From JAEUIG01 sp046349775 (GTDB lineage Bacteria; Planctomycetota; Planctomycetia; Planctomycetales; Planctomycetaceae), in assembly GCA_046349775.1 (NCBI GenBank), contig JAXMBS010000003.1, forward strand, positions 62,001 to 126,000: a stretch of DNA of 64,000 bases. Reading direction: 5' to 3'. The translations under genes were made by a program, and so were the position numbers. Shown here piece after piece: positions 1 through 8,645 of the stretch. Position 1 is the stretch's first letter, and each line of letters starts with the position of its first letter. A model generated the notes under the pieces. It had not been told where the DNA came from and searched no databases. It was given only the letters and a program-made list of their open reading frames with translations.

Positions 1-2
1 AG

Positions 3-65
3 TCCTACGAAGCCGCGGTCAACGAACAGGCCGCCGCCAAGGAAAAGGAAGTGATGAACGAGTAG
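3..65 (+). CDS. C-terminal end of a truncated gene
   Basis: Twenty codons of an open frame run from the window edge to a TAG at 63-65. The tail is charged and alanine-rich (ending in KEKEVMNE), as in a helical or coiled-coil C-terminus. The rest lies outside the window, so no function can be given. A 9-bp-period repeat begins about ten bases after the stop, as at other gene ends here. Confidence 0.45.
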   Translation, partial: SYEAAVNEQAAAKEKEVMNE

Positions 66-500
66 GCCGACGGGAGTGCGAACAGTACGAACTGAAGAAA
101 GATACGAACAGTCAACTCTGCCACCGCTCGCATCGTCTGACTTTTCGCACTTTTCAGACTGTTACTACTTTTCGCACCTCGCTTCGTGCCGGCGTTGCCG
201 TTCCGACTCCAACAACCGGGCGCACCTGCACACCCCCTCCCGGCATCAACCCCCGCAATCCGGGACTGATGCGGATCAGCGGCCAATCGTTCCAACAGGC
301 AGAAACCGCGCGTTACGTCGCCGCTTGCCTGTCGACGGCCCGTTTGTGCGAACGGATTCGCACCACCGATCCGATCCTTTCCGTGCGGGTGTTTGGCTCG
401 ACTCGTCGTTTCCTCACTATTGGTCGCTACGGCGCCCTGTGCGGAACCGGCGAATCCCGGCCGTCCTCTCCGGTCCCCTTTGCGGCGAAAGTCCCCTCCC
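66..500. other. Intergenic region without a convincing gene
   Basis: This 435-base gap starts with the 9-bp-period repeat described at 74-182. The remainder, up to the GTG of the lipoprotein gene, has open frames with arginine/serine/proline-rich translations typical of non-coding high-GC DNA, and no ribosome binding site or recognisable domain. It probably holds the promoter of the lipoprotein gene, but I cannot place it. Confidence 0.5.
74..182. repeat. Inverted pair of 9-bp-period repeats
   Basis: On the plus strand the left part reads GTGCGAACA GTACGAACT and continues with related nonamers. Read on the minus strand, the right part (about 137-182) is again a run of nonamers such as GTGCGAAAA and GTCTGAAAA. 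The two halves are thus degenerate direct repeats facing each other. The word GTGCGAACAGTACGAAC recurs, inverted, at 19151-19167, and GAGTGCGAACAGTACG recurs exactly inside a coding region at 52615-52630. Confidence 0.75.
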
Positions 501-1199
501 GTGTCCCGTACGCGCCACATTCTCGTCGCCGGCGGACTCTGTCTGGCAGGCGCCCTTGTCCTGCCAGGCTGCGCCGCGAACCGCTCCGTGCGTCCGGCCA
601 CGGACTGGAAGCGGGTGTTTTTCCCGTTCCGCACCGCCCGCACAACCGACAACGTTGAACAACCGGCCGAATCGCTTGAATTTGAGGCTCCCCTCCAGCA
701 AGCGGCCCCCTCGGCGTCAGTGGCCGACGAGTACTACAACCCGCGCAGCGCAGATCCCGTTCAATCCCGTGAGAGCGCCAAGCCTCCGGTCGCTCCGCCC
801 GCAGAAGAACCGGGTTTCCTCAGCGAAGATGAACCGTCCCGCGCGACGACCGGCGTCAAGTCGGACAGCAGCCGTCCGGCCCGCCTCCGCGACGTCTTCG
901 AGAACCTGGGCCGACGCCCGGTCCCCCGCCCGGCTCCGGCGATTCCGCTGGACGAACCGGTCGCCGATGTGAGTCGCCGCACTGCGACCCACATGGTCGG
1001 TTATGAACAGACCGAAATCGTCACGCTCGGCCGGCCGGATTTCAGCGACGAAACCAGAGTACGAACAGTAGCCAATATACAGAAAGTGCGAAAAGTCCGG
1101 TCCGTCCTCATTGCTTTTCGCACTGTGCGTACTCTTGCTACTGTTCACACTCCTGGATCCGGGGCAATCGCAGGCTCAACAGCCCCGCCGCCACGCTGA
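501..1199 (+). CDS. Planctomycete-type lipoprotein of unknown function
   Basis: The product, about 232 residues from a GTG at 501, opens with a positively charged n-region, a hydrophobic stretch and the lipobox LPGC around residues 17-20, so it should be lipidated and exported. The mature part is proline- and charge-rich with low complexity and no domain I recognise. The GTG was chosen because it places the signal peptide at the N-terminus; upstream in-frame ATGs would bury it. The last 40 or so codons run through a 9-bp-period repeat and overlap the convergent transporter gene. In another frame the repeat offers an earlier stop (TAG at 1069-1071) after EYEQ, so a single-base indel may have lengthened the tail artificially. 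Confidence 0.65.
   Translation: MSRTRHILVAGGLCLAGALVLPGCAANRSVRPATDWKRVFFPFRTARTTDNVEQPAESLEFEAPLQQAAPSASVADEYYNPRSADPVQSRESAKPPVAPPAEEPGFLSEDEPSRATTGVKSDSSRPARLRDVFENLGRRPVPRPAPAIPLDEPVADVSRRTATHMVGYEQTEIVTLGRPDFSDETRVRTVANIQKVRKVRSVLIAFRTVRTLATVHTPGSGAIAGSTAPPPR
1057..1153. repeat. Inverted pair of 9-bp-period repeats between convergent genes
   Basis: The left arm reads GTACGAACA then further nonamers to GTGCGAAAA. The right arm, read on the minus strand, is GTGTGAACA, GTAGCAAGA, GTACGCACA, GTGCGAAAA. Both arms carry GAGTRYGAACAGTAG, which in suitable frames encodes E-Y/C-E-Q followed by a stop. On the minus strand this is the real end of the MFS gene. The arms could form a weak hairpin between convergent genes. 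Confidence 0.75.
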
Positions 1200-2401
1200 A
1201 CGCGGCCAGCAGGAAGAACGTGCGCGGCCGTTGATCGAGCGCCGTCATCCCCCACAGCGCCGCCGCCGCAATGCCTCCGGCGACTCCCCAGCTCACTCCC
1301 ATCGTGATCGAACTGGCGGCCCGCGGATGCTGCGGGAGCATCTGCTGACCAAAGCTGATGAACACCGGCAGGGCAATCCCCAGCATGAAGCCGGTCACTC
1401 CGACTGTCGCCGCCAGCCAGGCGGGCGAGACGAGCGGGATTGCCACCAGGCACGGCGCGGCCAACAACGGCTGGCTCCAGATCAGTCCTCGCTCCCAGTG
1501 CGGACGGATCAGCAGAGCGCACAGAATGCTCCCGGCGCCGACGCCGATCATGAACGACGACTGCACTGCTCCGATCAATTCCCGATTGTCGAGCCAGTAA
1601 GCGAGGACCAGCGGCACGCCGATCGACGGAATGATCCGCAGCGTCCCGACCGACAACGGCAGTGCCCACGGCTTCCAGTCGCCTGCGTCCGTTGTGGCGG
1701 CGCGTCGCACGGCATGCCGCAATGGCGGTGTCGGAATGTGTCTGTGTTGGGTCATCAGTACGAACAGCGCCGCCAGTCCGCAGGCGCCCCACCAGCACAG
1801 TGCCTCAAAATCGTACTTCGTCGTAATCGTGGCGGACGCGTACGGTCCGAGCGACTGCCCTAGATAGCCCCACAGGGCGAAAATCGACATCATCCGGCTG
1901 CGGCGCAAAGGCGCGACAGCGCCGCCCGGCTGCCCGCCGCCCCCTCCGGGTGAAAGGCGGCAATCCCCAGCCCCGCAAAGACAAACAACACAGCCAGCAC
2001 AGCAGAATTCGACGCCCAGACCAGTCAACCCCATGCAGGCGGCGCCCGTGCAGGGTCCGGCCCAGATCAGCCACCGCTGTGGCGCACAGTCCGCCCACCA
2101 GGCGAACAGCAATTGCGAGAGATGAAGACGCTGCCTGCCAGCAGACGTAAACCCACAGCAGTCCGCCGCTGCGAACTCCGAATCGCTCCTCAAACCCCTG
2201 CCACAGCGGATTGATTGTCCCGGCGGCCGTGTCCACCAGGAAGTGCATCGCGGCCAGGAGCGAGATTGCCACGACCGGTGTGGCAGAGCCGGCGAGCAGC
2301 GACGGTGAGTCCGTCTCGCCCGTCGTGCCGGTGGCGGTGTGGACATCCAGCGCGGGGGCTCGCGCGGTCGAGGTCGCCTCTGCCGTAGGGGGCGGGGTCA
2401 T
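1138..2401 (-). CDS. MFS transporter, fosmidomycin-resistance-like, frameshifted
   Basis: This is a membrane transporter of about 420 residues with roughly twelve hydrophobic segments. The N-terminal part starts at the ATG at 2401 and holds the motif HFLVD followed by NPLWQGFEERFGV. This resembles the start of fosmidomycin-resistance-type major facilitator proteins, where an HFxxD motif opens helix 1. From about 2110-2135 the membrane-protein sequence continues in the next frame (LLFAWWADCAPQRW, the loop 2-3 region) down to the stop at 1138. One indel therefore splits an otherwise full-length gene. Substrate unknown; efflux is the family expectation. The 3' end lies in a repeat and overlaps the convergent lipoprotein gene by 62 bases. 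Confidence 0.7.
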
Positions 2402-2719
2402 GCAGCCAGATTAGCGGGCAGGCGGTGTCCCGGACAGGTGAAAGGACCGTCGGCACTCAGAAAGCGACGCTCCGACCACTTCCGGGAACACTTGGAACAA
2501 GCAATCGCGACAGCCTCCACACGGCTGTATCCACGATCCGACATGGCGTGACCTTCAATCATCGCCGAATTCCGCCTTATCAGCGCCCCTGCCGATCAGT
2601 TAGCCTATTGCGTGGCGACGACAAATTTCCGTGCTGAGTTGCAGCACTGGTCGCTGGGTTGTGATAGTGCAGCTTCTCACAGTTACGAGGCCGGAGTGCC
2701 GATAGAACGGAGCCGTGCC
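2402..2719. other. Intergenic region with half of a dispersed palindrome
   Basis: There is no credible gene in these 318 bases. The 13-mer GTGTCCCGGACAG at 2425-2437 is one arm of the perfect 15-bp hairpin found at 11262-11301, so it is a dispersed word. The region should also hold divergent promoters for the transporter (minus) and the coiled-coil gene (plus). Confidence 0.5.
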
Positions 2720-3561
2720 ATGCTTCGATCAGATCGCTTCTCAAATCTGCTGCCAATGTCCTGTCTGCTGATCGTCGTCTGCGGCAGCATACGCGCGTGC
2801 GCCCAGCAGATCAATGTTTATGCCGATACCGTCGCTGGCGAATGACTATGAAAAATCGCAAGGTGAGCAACGCGAACGGATTGCTGAAATGTGCCGCCAG
2901 CAGTTGGCAGCGGCGGAACGTGGTCGAGTCGGGGCAGACGCACCGCAAAACGTTGATGGCGCAGCAGAAACAGCGCGGTCACAGGCGGACTCCGCCCGCA
3001 AGCAAAGGAAGTGGCGGCGAAGAAAAAGGGCGCAAGGCCGCCCGTGCCGAGTCGCAGGGAAACCGAAACCGCAACCTTCGACCGCCAGCCGGCGGACTCG
3101 GAATACGCTCTCGCAGAAAGAGCTCACACAGGCGCGCGATGAACTTGACCAGGTGATTCTGGCGACATTAGGACTGCCGCCGCGCAGACGCCGGTGGAGG
3201 AACAGGACCGGCAGGCCGAGCAGGTGCGGTTCACATCGGCGCAAAGGCCAAGCTGCGCGCGCCCGGATACGCGGCCGCAAATGAGCGCGTCACCGCTGCT
3301 TCAAGCCGGCTCAACCGCCTCAAGACCGACCTGCTGGCCAACGATCCCGACCACAAGGCCGCGACCGAGCCTGTCGGCCGCCGAGCAGGCCACCAACGAA
3401 GCCGCCGGGGCGGCCTGAGCAGCGGGCCTGGAACTCGCGAGTGCGAAAGGAACTTAAGAAGTGTGAGGCCACGCTCGCCGCCGCCAGGGACACCTGGACG
3501 AGTGCGCAGAACTGTTGACCAATATGGGCGTGACGCCGCAGAGCAACAGGAAGAAGAAGTG
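2720..3561 (+). pseudogene. Broken secreted coiled-coil protein gene
   Basis: An ATG at 2720 opens a clear signal peptide (hydrophobic core LLPMSCLLIVVCG, possible cleavage near ACAQQ). Soon after, the frame closes. Helical, Gln/Glu/Ala/Arg-rich sequence then resumes in successive frames: EKSQGEQRERIAEMCRQQL at about 2845-2900, TQARDELDQVILATLG near 3126, TPVEEQDRQAEQVRF near 3190, and NERVTAASSRLNRLKTDLL near 3280-3340. At least four or five indels would be needed to join them. The original was probably a periplasmic coiled-coil protein. Either the gene is decayed or the read quality is poor; nearby intact-looking genes are also frameshifted. Confidence 0.5.
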
Positions 3562-3611
3562 ACGCGTCTCCGGGCGCTGACTTCCGGCTCGGGACGTTGA
3601 TCCGCGGCGCT

Positions 3612-4519
3612 TTATTCCGTTGCCGCAGACCTGCGCGTTCTCACCGGTGGGCGCATCAGCCGTTGGTCGATCCACGCATCATCGACAAACCGCCGCAGCA
3701 GCCAGCGGAGCGTGTGATCGACTCGTGCCGCATCGACCAATTCGGTCATCGGCTGGTTCGTGTTTCGGTCCACGAATCCTCGCGATTCCAGGCGGGCTTG
3801 CCAATCCTCGCGCTGGGCCGCCGCTTTCGTTGACGCGGCGCCTGCACACGTCGTGCCCAGACGATCCCGAACAGGTCTCGGAAGTTCAACCAGACCCGGT
3901 CGGCGCGCCCAGTGCGTCATTCGCTTGACGCCGCGGCGATCCAACCGGCGAGTGCCGCTGCTCCCAGACTCCACACGGCCAGGAGCCTCGAGAGTTCCTT
4001 CCTGATCCCCCAACGAAGCAGCAACGGCTCGATCAGGAGGAACACGGTCAGAAACAACAACACCGCCGAAGCCTGATACCGCGTGCCAAGATAATTGCCA
4101 CACCCCATGACCAGGACGAGCAATACGCCCAGCAGCAACGGAGTGTCGACCGTAAAGCTGCCGGGAGTTGCGCCATATGCAATCGCCGTGGCCAAAGGCC
4201 AGCCGAGGACGGAGATCAATGGCAGCAGGACGAACCAGTTCCAGACCGCAACGCCGGGACGGCGGGCGCCCAGCACCGCGATCGGCGGACAGAGCAGGAG
4301 CTCGGCGACGGCGTACCAGGCGATGTCGTCCCAGGGGGAGGCCAGCTGCCCGCTGACGTTCGTCACCAGCCAGACGACCGCTGTCGCCGCGCCGGCCGCC
4401 AGCGCCCAACCCCAGGCCAGCCGCAAACTGGTAGGGCGCAATGCGGGACCGGCACAGGCAACGATCACCACGACCGCGACCGCCGGCAGGACCGTCAGAA
4501 TCGTCAAAGTCGACGCCAT
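3612..4519 (-). CDS. Multi-pass membrane protein of unknown function, frameshifted at the C-terminus
   Basis: From the ATG at 4519 the frame runs 200 codons and encodes about six hydrophobic segments, ending near residue 190 (stop at 3917). Past this stop, the other frames carry a soluble tail: FRDLFGIVWARRVQ in one frame, then QREDWQARLESRGFVDRNT and HTLRWLLRRFVDDAWIDQRL in another, down to 3612. These look like the natural continuation, so the intact protein would be about 300 residues: membrane domain followed by a short cytoplasmic domain. I do not know its function. At least two indels separate the pieces. Confidence 0.6.
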
Positions 4520-4888
4520 GCCAAAGTCGTCGGCGGCCCTGGAATGGACTCAGGAGGGCGGCGGGCCAGGGGGCGGTTTTCGTACGTCGAGCGATCGTAC
4601 TGGCCGGCGGGGAGAGTTCCAAACCCGGCGACGCCACTACGGTCGGCAGAGTCGGAACAACCGGTCTTGGAGCAACCCGCACAATCGCGCCGTTCGTCCC
4701 GACGCGTTTCGGGGACGCCGAAAACGCCTCCTTTCGTGCGGCCGGGCCTTCGGCGGATGTCGAATTCGTTGGGCAGGTGGACCCCATGTCGTGTGTGTGG
4801 CGCTTCGAGCCACTCGTGCCCTGATGGCGTCGAGCGGGCCTTCAGAAGTCCCTCACAGAACCCGGAAATGAAGTCAGGAGACCTCAAG
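4520..4888. other. Divergent intergenic region
   Basis: This 369-base gap separates the membrane-protein gene (minus) from the Cys-rich gene (plus). Open frames exist on both strands but have compositions expected of high-GC non-coding DNA. It should contain the promoters of both genes. I see no clear repeat. Confidence 0.4.
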
Positions 4889-5458
4889 ATGAAGTCGATT
4901 TTGACCGCCGCCCTGGCGATCGCGTTCAGCGCTGCATCCGCGAACGCTGGTCTGTTTGGGCACCACAAGAACGATTGTTGCGCTCCCGCGCCGAGCTGCT
5001 GTGCTCCGGCTTGCCCGACGTGCGCCGCTCCGTGCGGCCCGGCGTGCGCTCCTGAGTGCGCTGCTCCGGCCCCGGCCTGCACCGCTCCCGCGGCGCCGGC
5101 CTGCTGCGCTCCGGCCGCTCCGGCCTGCGCTCCTGCGTGCGAAGCTCCTGCGGCTCCGAGCTGCTGCGCTCCGGCTGCGTGCGCTGCTGCCCCGACGTGC
5201 TGCGCTCCGGCCGCTCCGGCCTGCTGCGCTCCCGCGCCGGCGACCTGCTGCGCTCCGTCCAGCTGCTGCAACAGCGGCTGCGGCCATCGCTGCGGCGGTG
5301 GGATGTTCAGCTGGTTCAAGGGCCTGTGCGGCAAGCTGAAGGGCTGCGGCCACAGCAGCTGCTGCAACAGCTGCGCTCCCAGCTGCTGCGCTCCGGCTCC
5401 CAGCTGCTGCGCTCCGGCTGCCCCGACCTGCGCTGCTCCGTGCGGTGCTTGCAACTAA
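4889..5458 (+). CDS. Secreted cysteine/alanine/proline-repeat protein
   Basis: The 189-residue product begins with a clean signal peptide (MKSILTAALAIAFSAASANA), so it is exported. The mature protein is built from repeats of the type CCAPA/CCAPS, CAPAC and AAPAC, with about one cysteine in four or five residues. A short basic stretch (GMFSWFKGLCGKLKGC) interrupts before the final Cys-rich run. Such a protein could be disulphide cross-linked in the cell envelope or bind metal; both are guesses. AGGAG at 4876-4880 precedes the ATG at good spacing, favouring this start over the ATG at 4868. A strong terminator follows 80 bases after the stop, so the gene appears monocistronic. Confidence 0.75.
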   Translation: MKSILTAALAIAFSAASANAGLFGHHKNDCCAPAPSCCAPACPTCAAPCGPACAPECAAPAPACTAPAAPACCAPAAPACAPACEAPAAPSCCAPAACAAAPTCCAPAAPACCAPAPATCCAPSSCCNSGCGHRCGGGMFSWFKGLCGKLKGCGHSSCCNSCAPSCCAPAPSCCAPAAPTCAAPCGACN

Positions 5459-5540
5459 GTTGACACTCGCCCGCGCGGCGGGGGTCGACCTCGGATCAGG
5501 GTTCGCATGACGGAACCTGTCCGAGAACGTGAGGAACTGA

Positions 5541-5574
5541 CCGGGGAGAGGTTCGCCTCTCCCCGGATTTTTTT
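5541..5574 (+). terminator. Strong rho-independent terminator
   Basis: CCGGGGAGAG, loop GTTCG, CCTCTCCCCGG then a run of seven T. This is a textbook hairpin with a U tract, placed 80 bases after the Cys-rich gene. It lies just downstream of the stop of the DMT transporter on the other strand. Confidence 0.85.
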
Positions 5575-5584
5575 GTTTGAGGCG

Positions 5585-6481
5585 CTAGGGGCGTTGAAAG
5601 CTGAGGGATGTGCGACTGCGTTGGCGCTGGCGCAGCACCTGTTGCGCCACGAGCCCCATCAGGATCAGGCCGCCGCCGATCCAGGTCGCCGCTGACGCCC
5701 GCTCTCCGATGAACAGCCAGACCCACAGCGGATTGAGCACCGCTTCAACCAGCGTCAGCAGCGCCCCCTCGTGGGCCGGGACGTGCCGCATCGCGATCGC
5801 GAAGAGCAGATACGGGATCGCCACCTGGACGATCCCAAAGGCGCCCAGCACGACCCATTGCACCGGCCGCAGCTCGACCGCTTGCCCCGCCACCCACGGC
5901 CAGAGGCACACCCCGGTCGCCAGATTGCTGAGCAGCAGCACCCACACCGGATCCTCGCCGCGCAGGCCGCGCAGGCTGACAATCACCGCCGCGTACGCCA
6001 CGCCGCTGGCGACTCCGATCAGGTTTCCCAACGCATATTCGGCCGATGTCTCCCACACGATGATGCTCACGATTCCGCTGACGGCAAAGGCCAGCGCGAA
6101 CCAGTCCGCTCGCTGCGGCCGCTCTCGGAGAAACAGCCGGCCGAACACGACCGTCCAGCCGACCGCCGTGTATTGCAGAAAGATCGCCGCCGCGGCCGTC
6201 GTGCGCGTCACCGCGGCCAGGTACAACACGTTCATCGCGGCATAGGAGATCGCTGCCGGGATCAACCCCGGATGCCAGCGGACCCGGCGCCAATTGACAA
6301 ATGGGGCCAACACCGCCGCGGCAAACAGCGTGCGATAACACGCCAGCACCGTGCTCCGCGAGGCGACCGGGATCTCGACGATCCACGGACACTTCGCCAG
6401 CACGCCCCCGATGCTCCAGAGCAGCGCCGCACCGACCAGCAGCAGCCGGCTCCGCGAGGCGTCAGTCCCGTCGGGGGACAT
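5585..6481 (-). CDS. DMT-superfamily (EamA) transporter
   Basis: The 298-residue protein has about ten hydrophobic segments arranged as two related halves, the usual EamA architecture. The first half opens with LLLVGAALLWSIGGVLAK and the second has ALGNLIGVASGVAYAAVIVSL. Length and topology match drug/metabolite exporters; the substrate cannot be told. It starts 12 bases after the stop of the upstream lipoprotein gene, which suggests co-transcription with the two lipoprotein genes at 6494-7921. The basic C-terminal tail (RQRQRSR) is probably cytoplasmic. Confidence 0.85.
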   Translation of the reverse strand: MSPDGTDASRSRLLLVGAALLWSIGGVLAKCPWIVEIPVASRSTVLACYRTLFAAAVLAPFVNWRRVRWHPGLIPAAISYAAMNVLYLAAVTRTTAAAAIFLQYTAVGWTVVFGRLFLRERPQRADWFALAFAVSGIVSIIVWETSAEYALGNLIGVASGVAYAAVIVSLRGLRGEDPVWVLLLSNLATGVCLWPWVAGQAVELRPVQWVVLGAFGIVQVAIPYLLFAIAMRHVPAHEGALLTLVEAVLNPLWVWLFIGERASAATWIGGGLILMGLVAQQVLRQRQRSRTSLSFQRP

Positions 6482-6493
6482 CGTCCGCTCCGA

Positions 6494-7177
6494 TCAGCTG
6501 GCCCACGGGATCAGGTCGCCGCTGTAACGTTCGTAGAACAGGAAACCGATCTTCTCGCTGAGCCGCGAAAGGTATTCCATCTTGAAGTTCGTCAGCGGCA
6601 TGTCGGTCGCCGGACGTGCGACCTCCGTCGGGAACATGAAGTCGAGCTCCTTCGAGTAGATCTTCTCGCCGTTCCCGTCCTCATCCATTTCGTAAACGTT
6701 GATGTACGCTTCGGTGCGGCCGCGATACAGGAAGGTGCTGTTCTGTTCGTACAGATCGAAGTCGGCCAGTTCGATCTCGATGACGTGTGTCGCCTTCAGG
6801 GCGGCGCCCACTTCCTCGGGCTGGTCCCAGTCTCGATGCTGGTCGAGCCAGGCCGCCACGCGGTCGGGATTCACGACGGGAATCTCGTTCTGTTGCAGGC
6901 GCAGGGCCACAGTCTGCGCGACCTCCAGGTCGACCTTCGGGTGGCTGAGTTTCAGCTCAGTCGGCGCAAAACAGATGACGGCCACGCTGTAATCCGGATT
7001 GTCGAGACCCTTTCCGGTTTCCTTGTCGAAGTCCGGCTCGATCGAGGGGGGACCGCCCAGGAGCACGCCCAGCATCATGAACTGCGTGCAACCGGAGGCC
7101 GTGAGCACTCCGCCCAGGAGCGATGTCAGTGCGGCCCGACGCGTCCAGGTTCCAGGTTGGCAGAATGTCTGTTGCAT
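6494..7177 (-). CDS. Lipoprotein, paralogue of its upstream neighbour
   Basis: The predicted protein has 227 residues from the ATG at 7177, with a twin-arginine-like n-region (TRRAALTSLL) and the lipobox TASGC. The mature domain has a mixed alpha/beta pattern: a PDYSVAVICFAP strand, an EVAQTVALRLQQN helix, ATHVIEIELADFDLYEQN, and a C-terminal LSEKIGFLFYERYSGDL. The same order of elements (VAVVCSAP, DVDFIIHIDIEQF, VGRMFYDV) appears in the product of the gene upstream, so the two look like tandem duplicates that diverged. Function unknown. A TTG at 7198 could add seven residues. Confidence 0.7.
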   Translation of the reverse strand: MQQTFCQPGTWTRRAALTSLLGGVLTASGCTQFMMLGVLLGGPPSIEPDFDKETGKGLDNPDYSVAVICFAPTELKLSHPKVDLEVAQTVALRLQQNEIPVVNPDRVAAWLDQHRDWDQPEEVGAALKATHVIEIELADFDLYEQNSTFLYRGRTEAYINVYEMDEDGNGEKIYSKELDFMFPTEVARPATDMPLTNFKMEYLSRLSEKIGFLFYERYSGDLIPWAS

Positions 7178-7216
7178 GCCGCAGCCGTCCGATTGCAAAA
7201 GGAGGAGGGTGATCTC

Positions 7217-7921
7217 TCAGAACAGGATGTCGGTCGTCGCCACGTCGTAGAACATGCGCCCGACGACGTCGGACAACTGATCGACGCACTTCTGTCGGAA
7301 GACGCGGGCCGCCATCTGATCGGCCGGCACCGGCTGATTCTTGGGGTACTCGGTGGTGAATTCCTGGAAGAACATCTGCAGCGCGTGGGGGCCGCCGCCG
7401 GATTCCGGATCGCGCTCGACCTCGTACGCGTGCACAATGCCGTTGGCGCGCCCGTGATAGAGTTCCGGATTGCCGTCTTCCGTGTGTGTGAACTGTTCGA
7501 TGTCGATGTGGATGATGAAATCCACGTCTTCGAGCGCCGCAGCCATCGCGTCCTTGTCGAACTTGCCGCTCGTGCGATTCAGTGCGGAGATCACGTCGTC
7601 GTCCGAGGCGACGTTGAGTTTGTGGATCCGCATCCGCCGCGTCACTTCCTCCTGGACGTCATACGCCAGCGAATCGAACTCGGCGGTCACCGACGCGGGC
7701 GCCGAACAGACCACGGCGACTTTCTGCTGTCCCTTCTGCAGGTTGATCCCGCGCTGCAGTTCAAAGGAGGCTTTGATCGTCGGATCCCCCATCAGCACCT
7801 TGCCGATCAGGGCCCCGGCCCGGATGCAGCCGCTGTTCCCGACGCACAGCAGCAGCAGCAGCAGCACGAACATGCGCAGCCCACACGGCCACGCGATGGC
7901 AGATAGGAGATTGCGCGGCAT
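7217..7921 (-). CDS. Lipoprotein, paralogue of its downstream neighbour
   Basis: The 234-residue product starts at the ATG at 7921, which has AAGGA at good spacing. The n-region is followed by an unusually long leucine stretch (MFVLLLLLLCVG) and the lipobox NSGC. The mature part contains KVAVVCSAPASVTAEFDSL, a DVQEEVTRRMRIHKLNV helix and DFIIHIDIEQFTHTEDGN, and ends with VGRMFYDVATTDILF. It resembles the next gene's product in order and spacing of motifs. It probably acts in the periplasm, tethered to a membrane; function unknown. It heads a likely three-gene run with 6494-7177 and the DMT transporter. Confidence 0.7.
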   Translation of the reverse strand: MPRNLLSAIAWPCGLRMFVLLLLLLCVGNSGCIRAGALIGKVLMGDPTIKASFELQRGINLQKGQQKVAVVCSAPASVTAEFDSLAYDVQEEVTRRMRIHKLNVASDDDVISALNRTSGKFDKDAMAAALEDVDFIIHIDIEQFTHTEDGNPELYHGRANGIVHAYEVERDPESGGGPHALQMFFQEFTTEYPKNQPVPADQMAARVFRQKCVDQLSDVVGRMFYDVATTDILF

Positions 7922-7991
7922 CCGGCAATCCTTTGCACGATGCAGGCTCAGGGACGGAGGGCCGCCGCGAGAGGCGGACATCTGTGGCAAT

Positions 7992-8480
7992 TCAATCAAG
8001 GGTGATGCGAACCACCCATTGCACCAGCGACACTGTTACGATGATCACCAGCAGATACACCAGGACGAGTGCCGGCTGGTCCAGCCGCCACGTCCGACCG
8101 ATCCAAACACTCCACGCGCCCCACGGGACCATCGCCGCGCACATCAGGGCCAGTCCAAAGGCCGCCGGGTTGGAGCGAATGGCGGCGCTCCACTCTCCCC
8201 GGACAAAATGCGCGAAGCTGGTCGTACTCCCGCAACTGGGGCATGTGATGCCAAACAGGATCCGAAAACTGCACGGCGGCAATCCCAGCCGCTGATGCGT
8301 GCCAAAACCGCGGGGGTCTGGTTCCAGCGTCGATGCCAGCCAGAAACCCGCCATCAGGGCCAGCGTCCACAGGCCGAGCAGCACACGGCCGCCGCGACCG
8401 AGCGGATATCCGCCAGCCACACGTTCACGAGGGGAATTGAGAAGGGGGGCGGGCGTGATACCGGTTTCGCACATGGGCAT
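7992..8480 (-). CDS. DUF2752 membrane protein
   Basis: The product of about 162 residues has three hydrophobic segments and, in the first loop, ILFGITCPSCGSTTSFAHFVRGE. This carries the CPxCGxT signature of DUF2752, a family of small membrane proteins of unknown role common in planctomycetes and Bacteroidetes. The two cysteines could bind a metal or form a disulphide. The start is uncertain: ATGs at 8480 and 8474 are both reasonable, while upstream codons fall in a palindromic repeat. It lies 70 bases upstream of the lipoprotein pair on the same strand. Confidence 0.75.
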   Translation of the reverse strand: MPMCETGITPAPLLNSPRERVAGGYPLGRGGRVLLGLWTLALMAGFWLASTLEPDPRGFGTHQRLGLPPCSFRILFGITCPSCGSTTSFAHFVRGEWSAAIRSNPAAFGLALMCAAMVPWGAWSVWIGRTWRLDQPALVLVYLLVIIVTVSLVQWVVRITLD

Positions 8481-8540
8481 CAAGTTCGATCGATCCCAAT
8501 TGTGCCCAACCGATTCGCATCCGGCAATTCCCGCCTTTCC

Positions 8541-8645
8541 GTAGGGTGGGCTGTGCCCACCAGCCTGTGGCCCAGCTGCCGAAGGTCGGCACAGCCCACC
8601 CAAAACTTCGTTGCAAGCGATTGGTGGACAAAGCCCCCCTACGTC
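8541..8645. repeat. Palindromic intergenic element with perfect 14-bp arms
   Basis: GGGTGGGCTGTGCC at 8544-8557 and its exact reverse complement at 8588-8601 enclose a 30-base loop that itself contains a GTGGCCCAGC-type stem. About 20 bases further, ACGTAGGGGGGCTTTGTCC (minus strand, about 8624-8642) is a diverged copy of the same word. The element separates the DUF2752 gene from tsaD. It resembles a small non-autonomous palindromic element and could also end transcription of tsaD. Confidence 0.75.

Noticed and set aside
1057..1153. Inverted repeat as transposon ends
   Set aside because: The arms are made of degenerate nonamers, not defined terminal repeats. There is no transposase and no target duplication.
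4504..5454. A long Ala/Gly/Gln-rich frame opposite the Cys-rich gene
   Set aside because: It mirrors the repeats of the Cys/Ala/Pro protein. The plus-strand frame has a signal peptide, a ribosome binding site and a terminator, so that strand is the real one.
5771..7906. A 711-codon open frame on the plus strand
   Set aside because: It lies antisense to three genes with clear signal peptides or membrane segments. Its translation is Arg/His/Asp-rich without domains, the usual shadow in GC-rich DNA.
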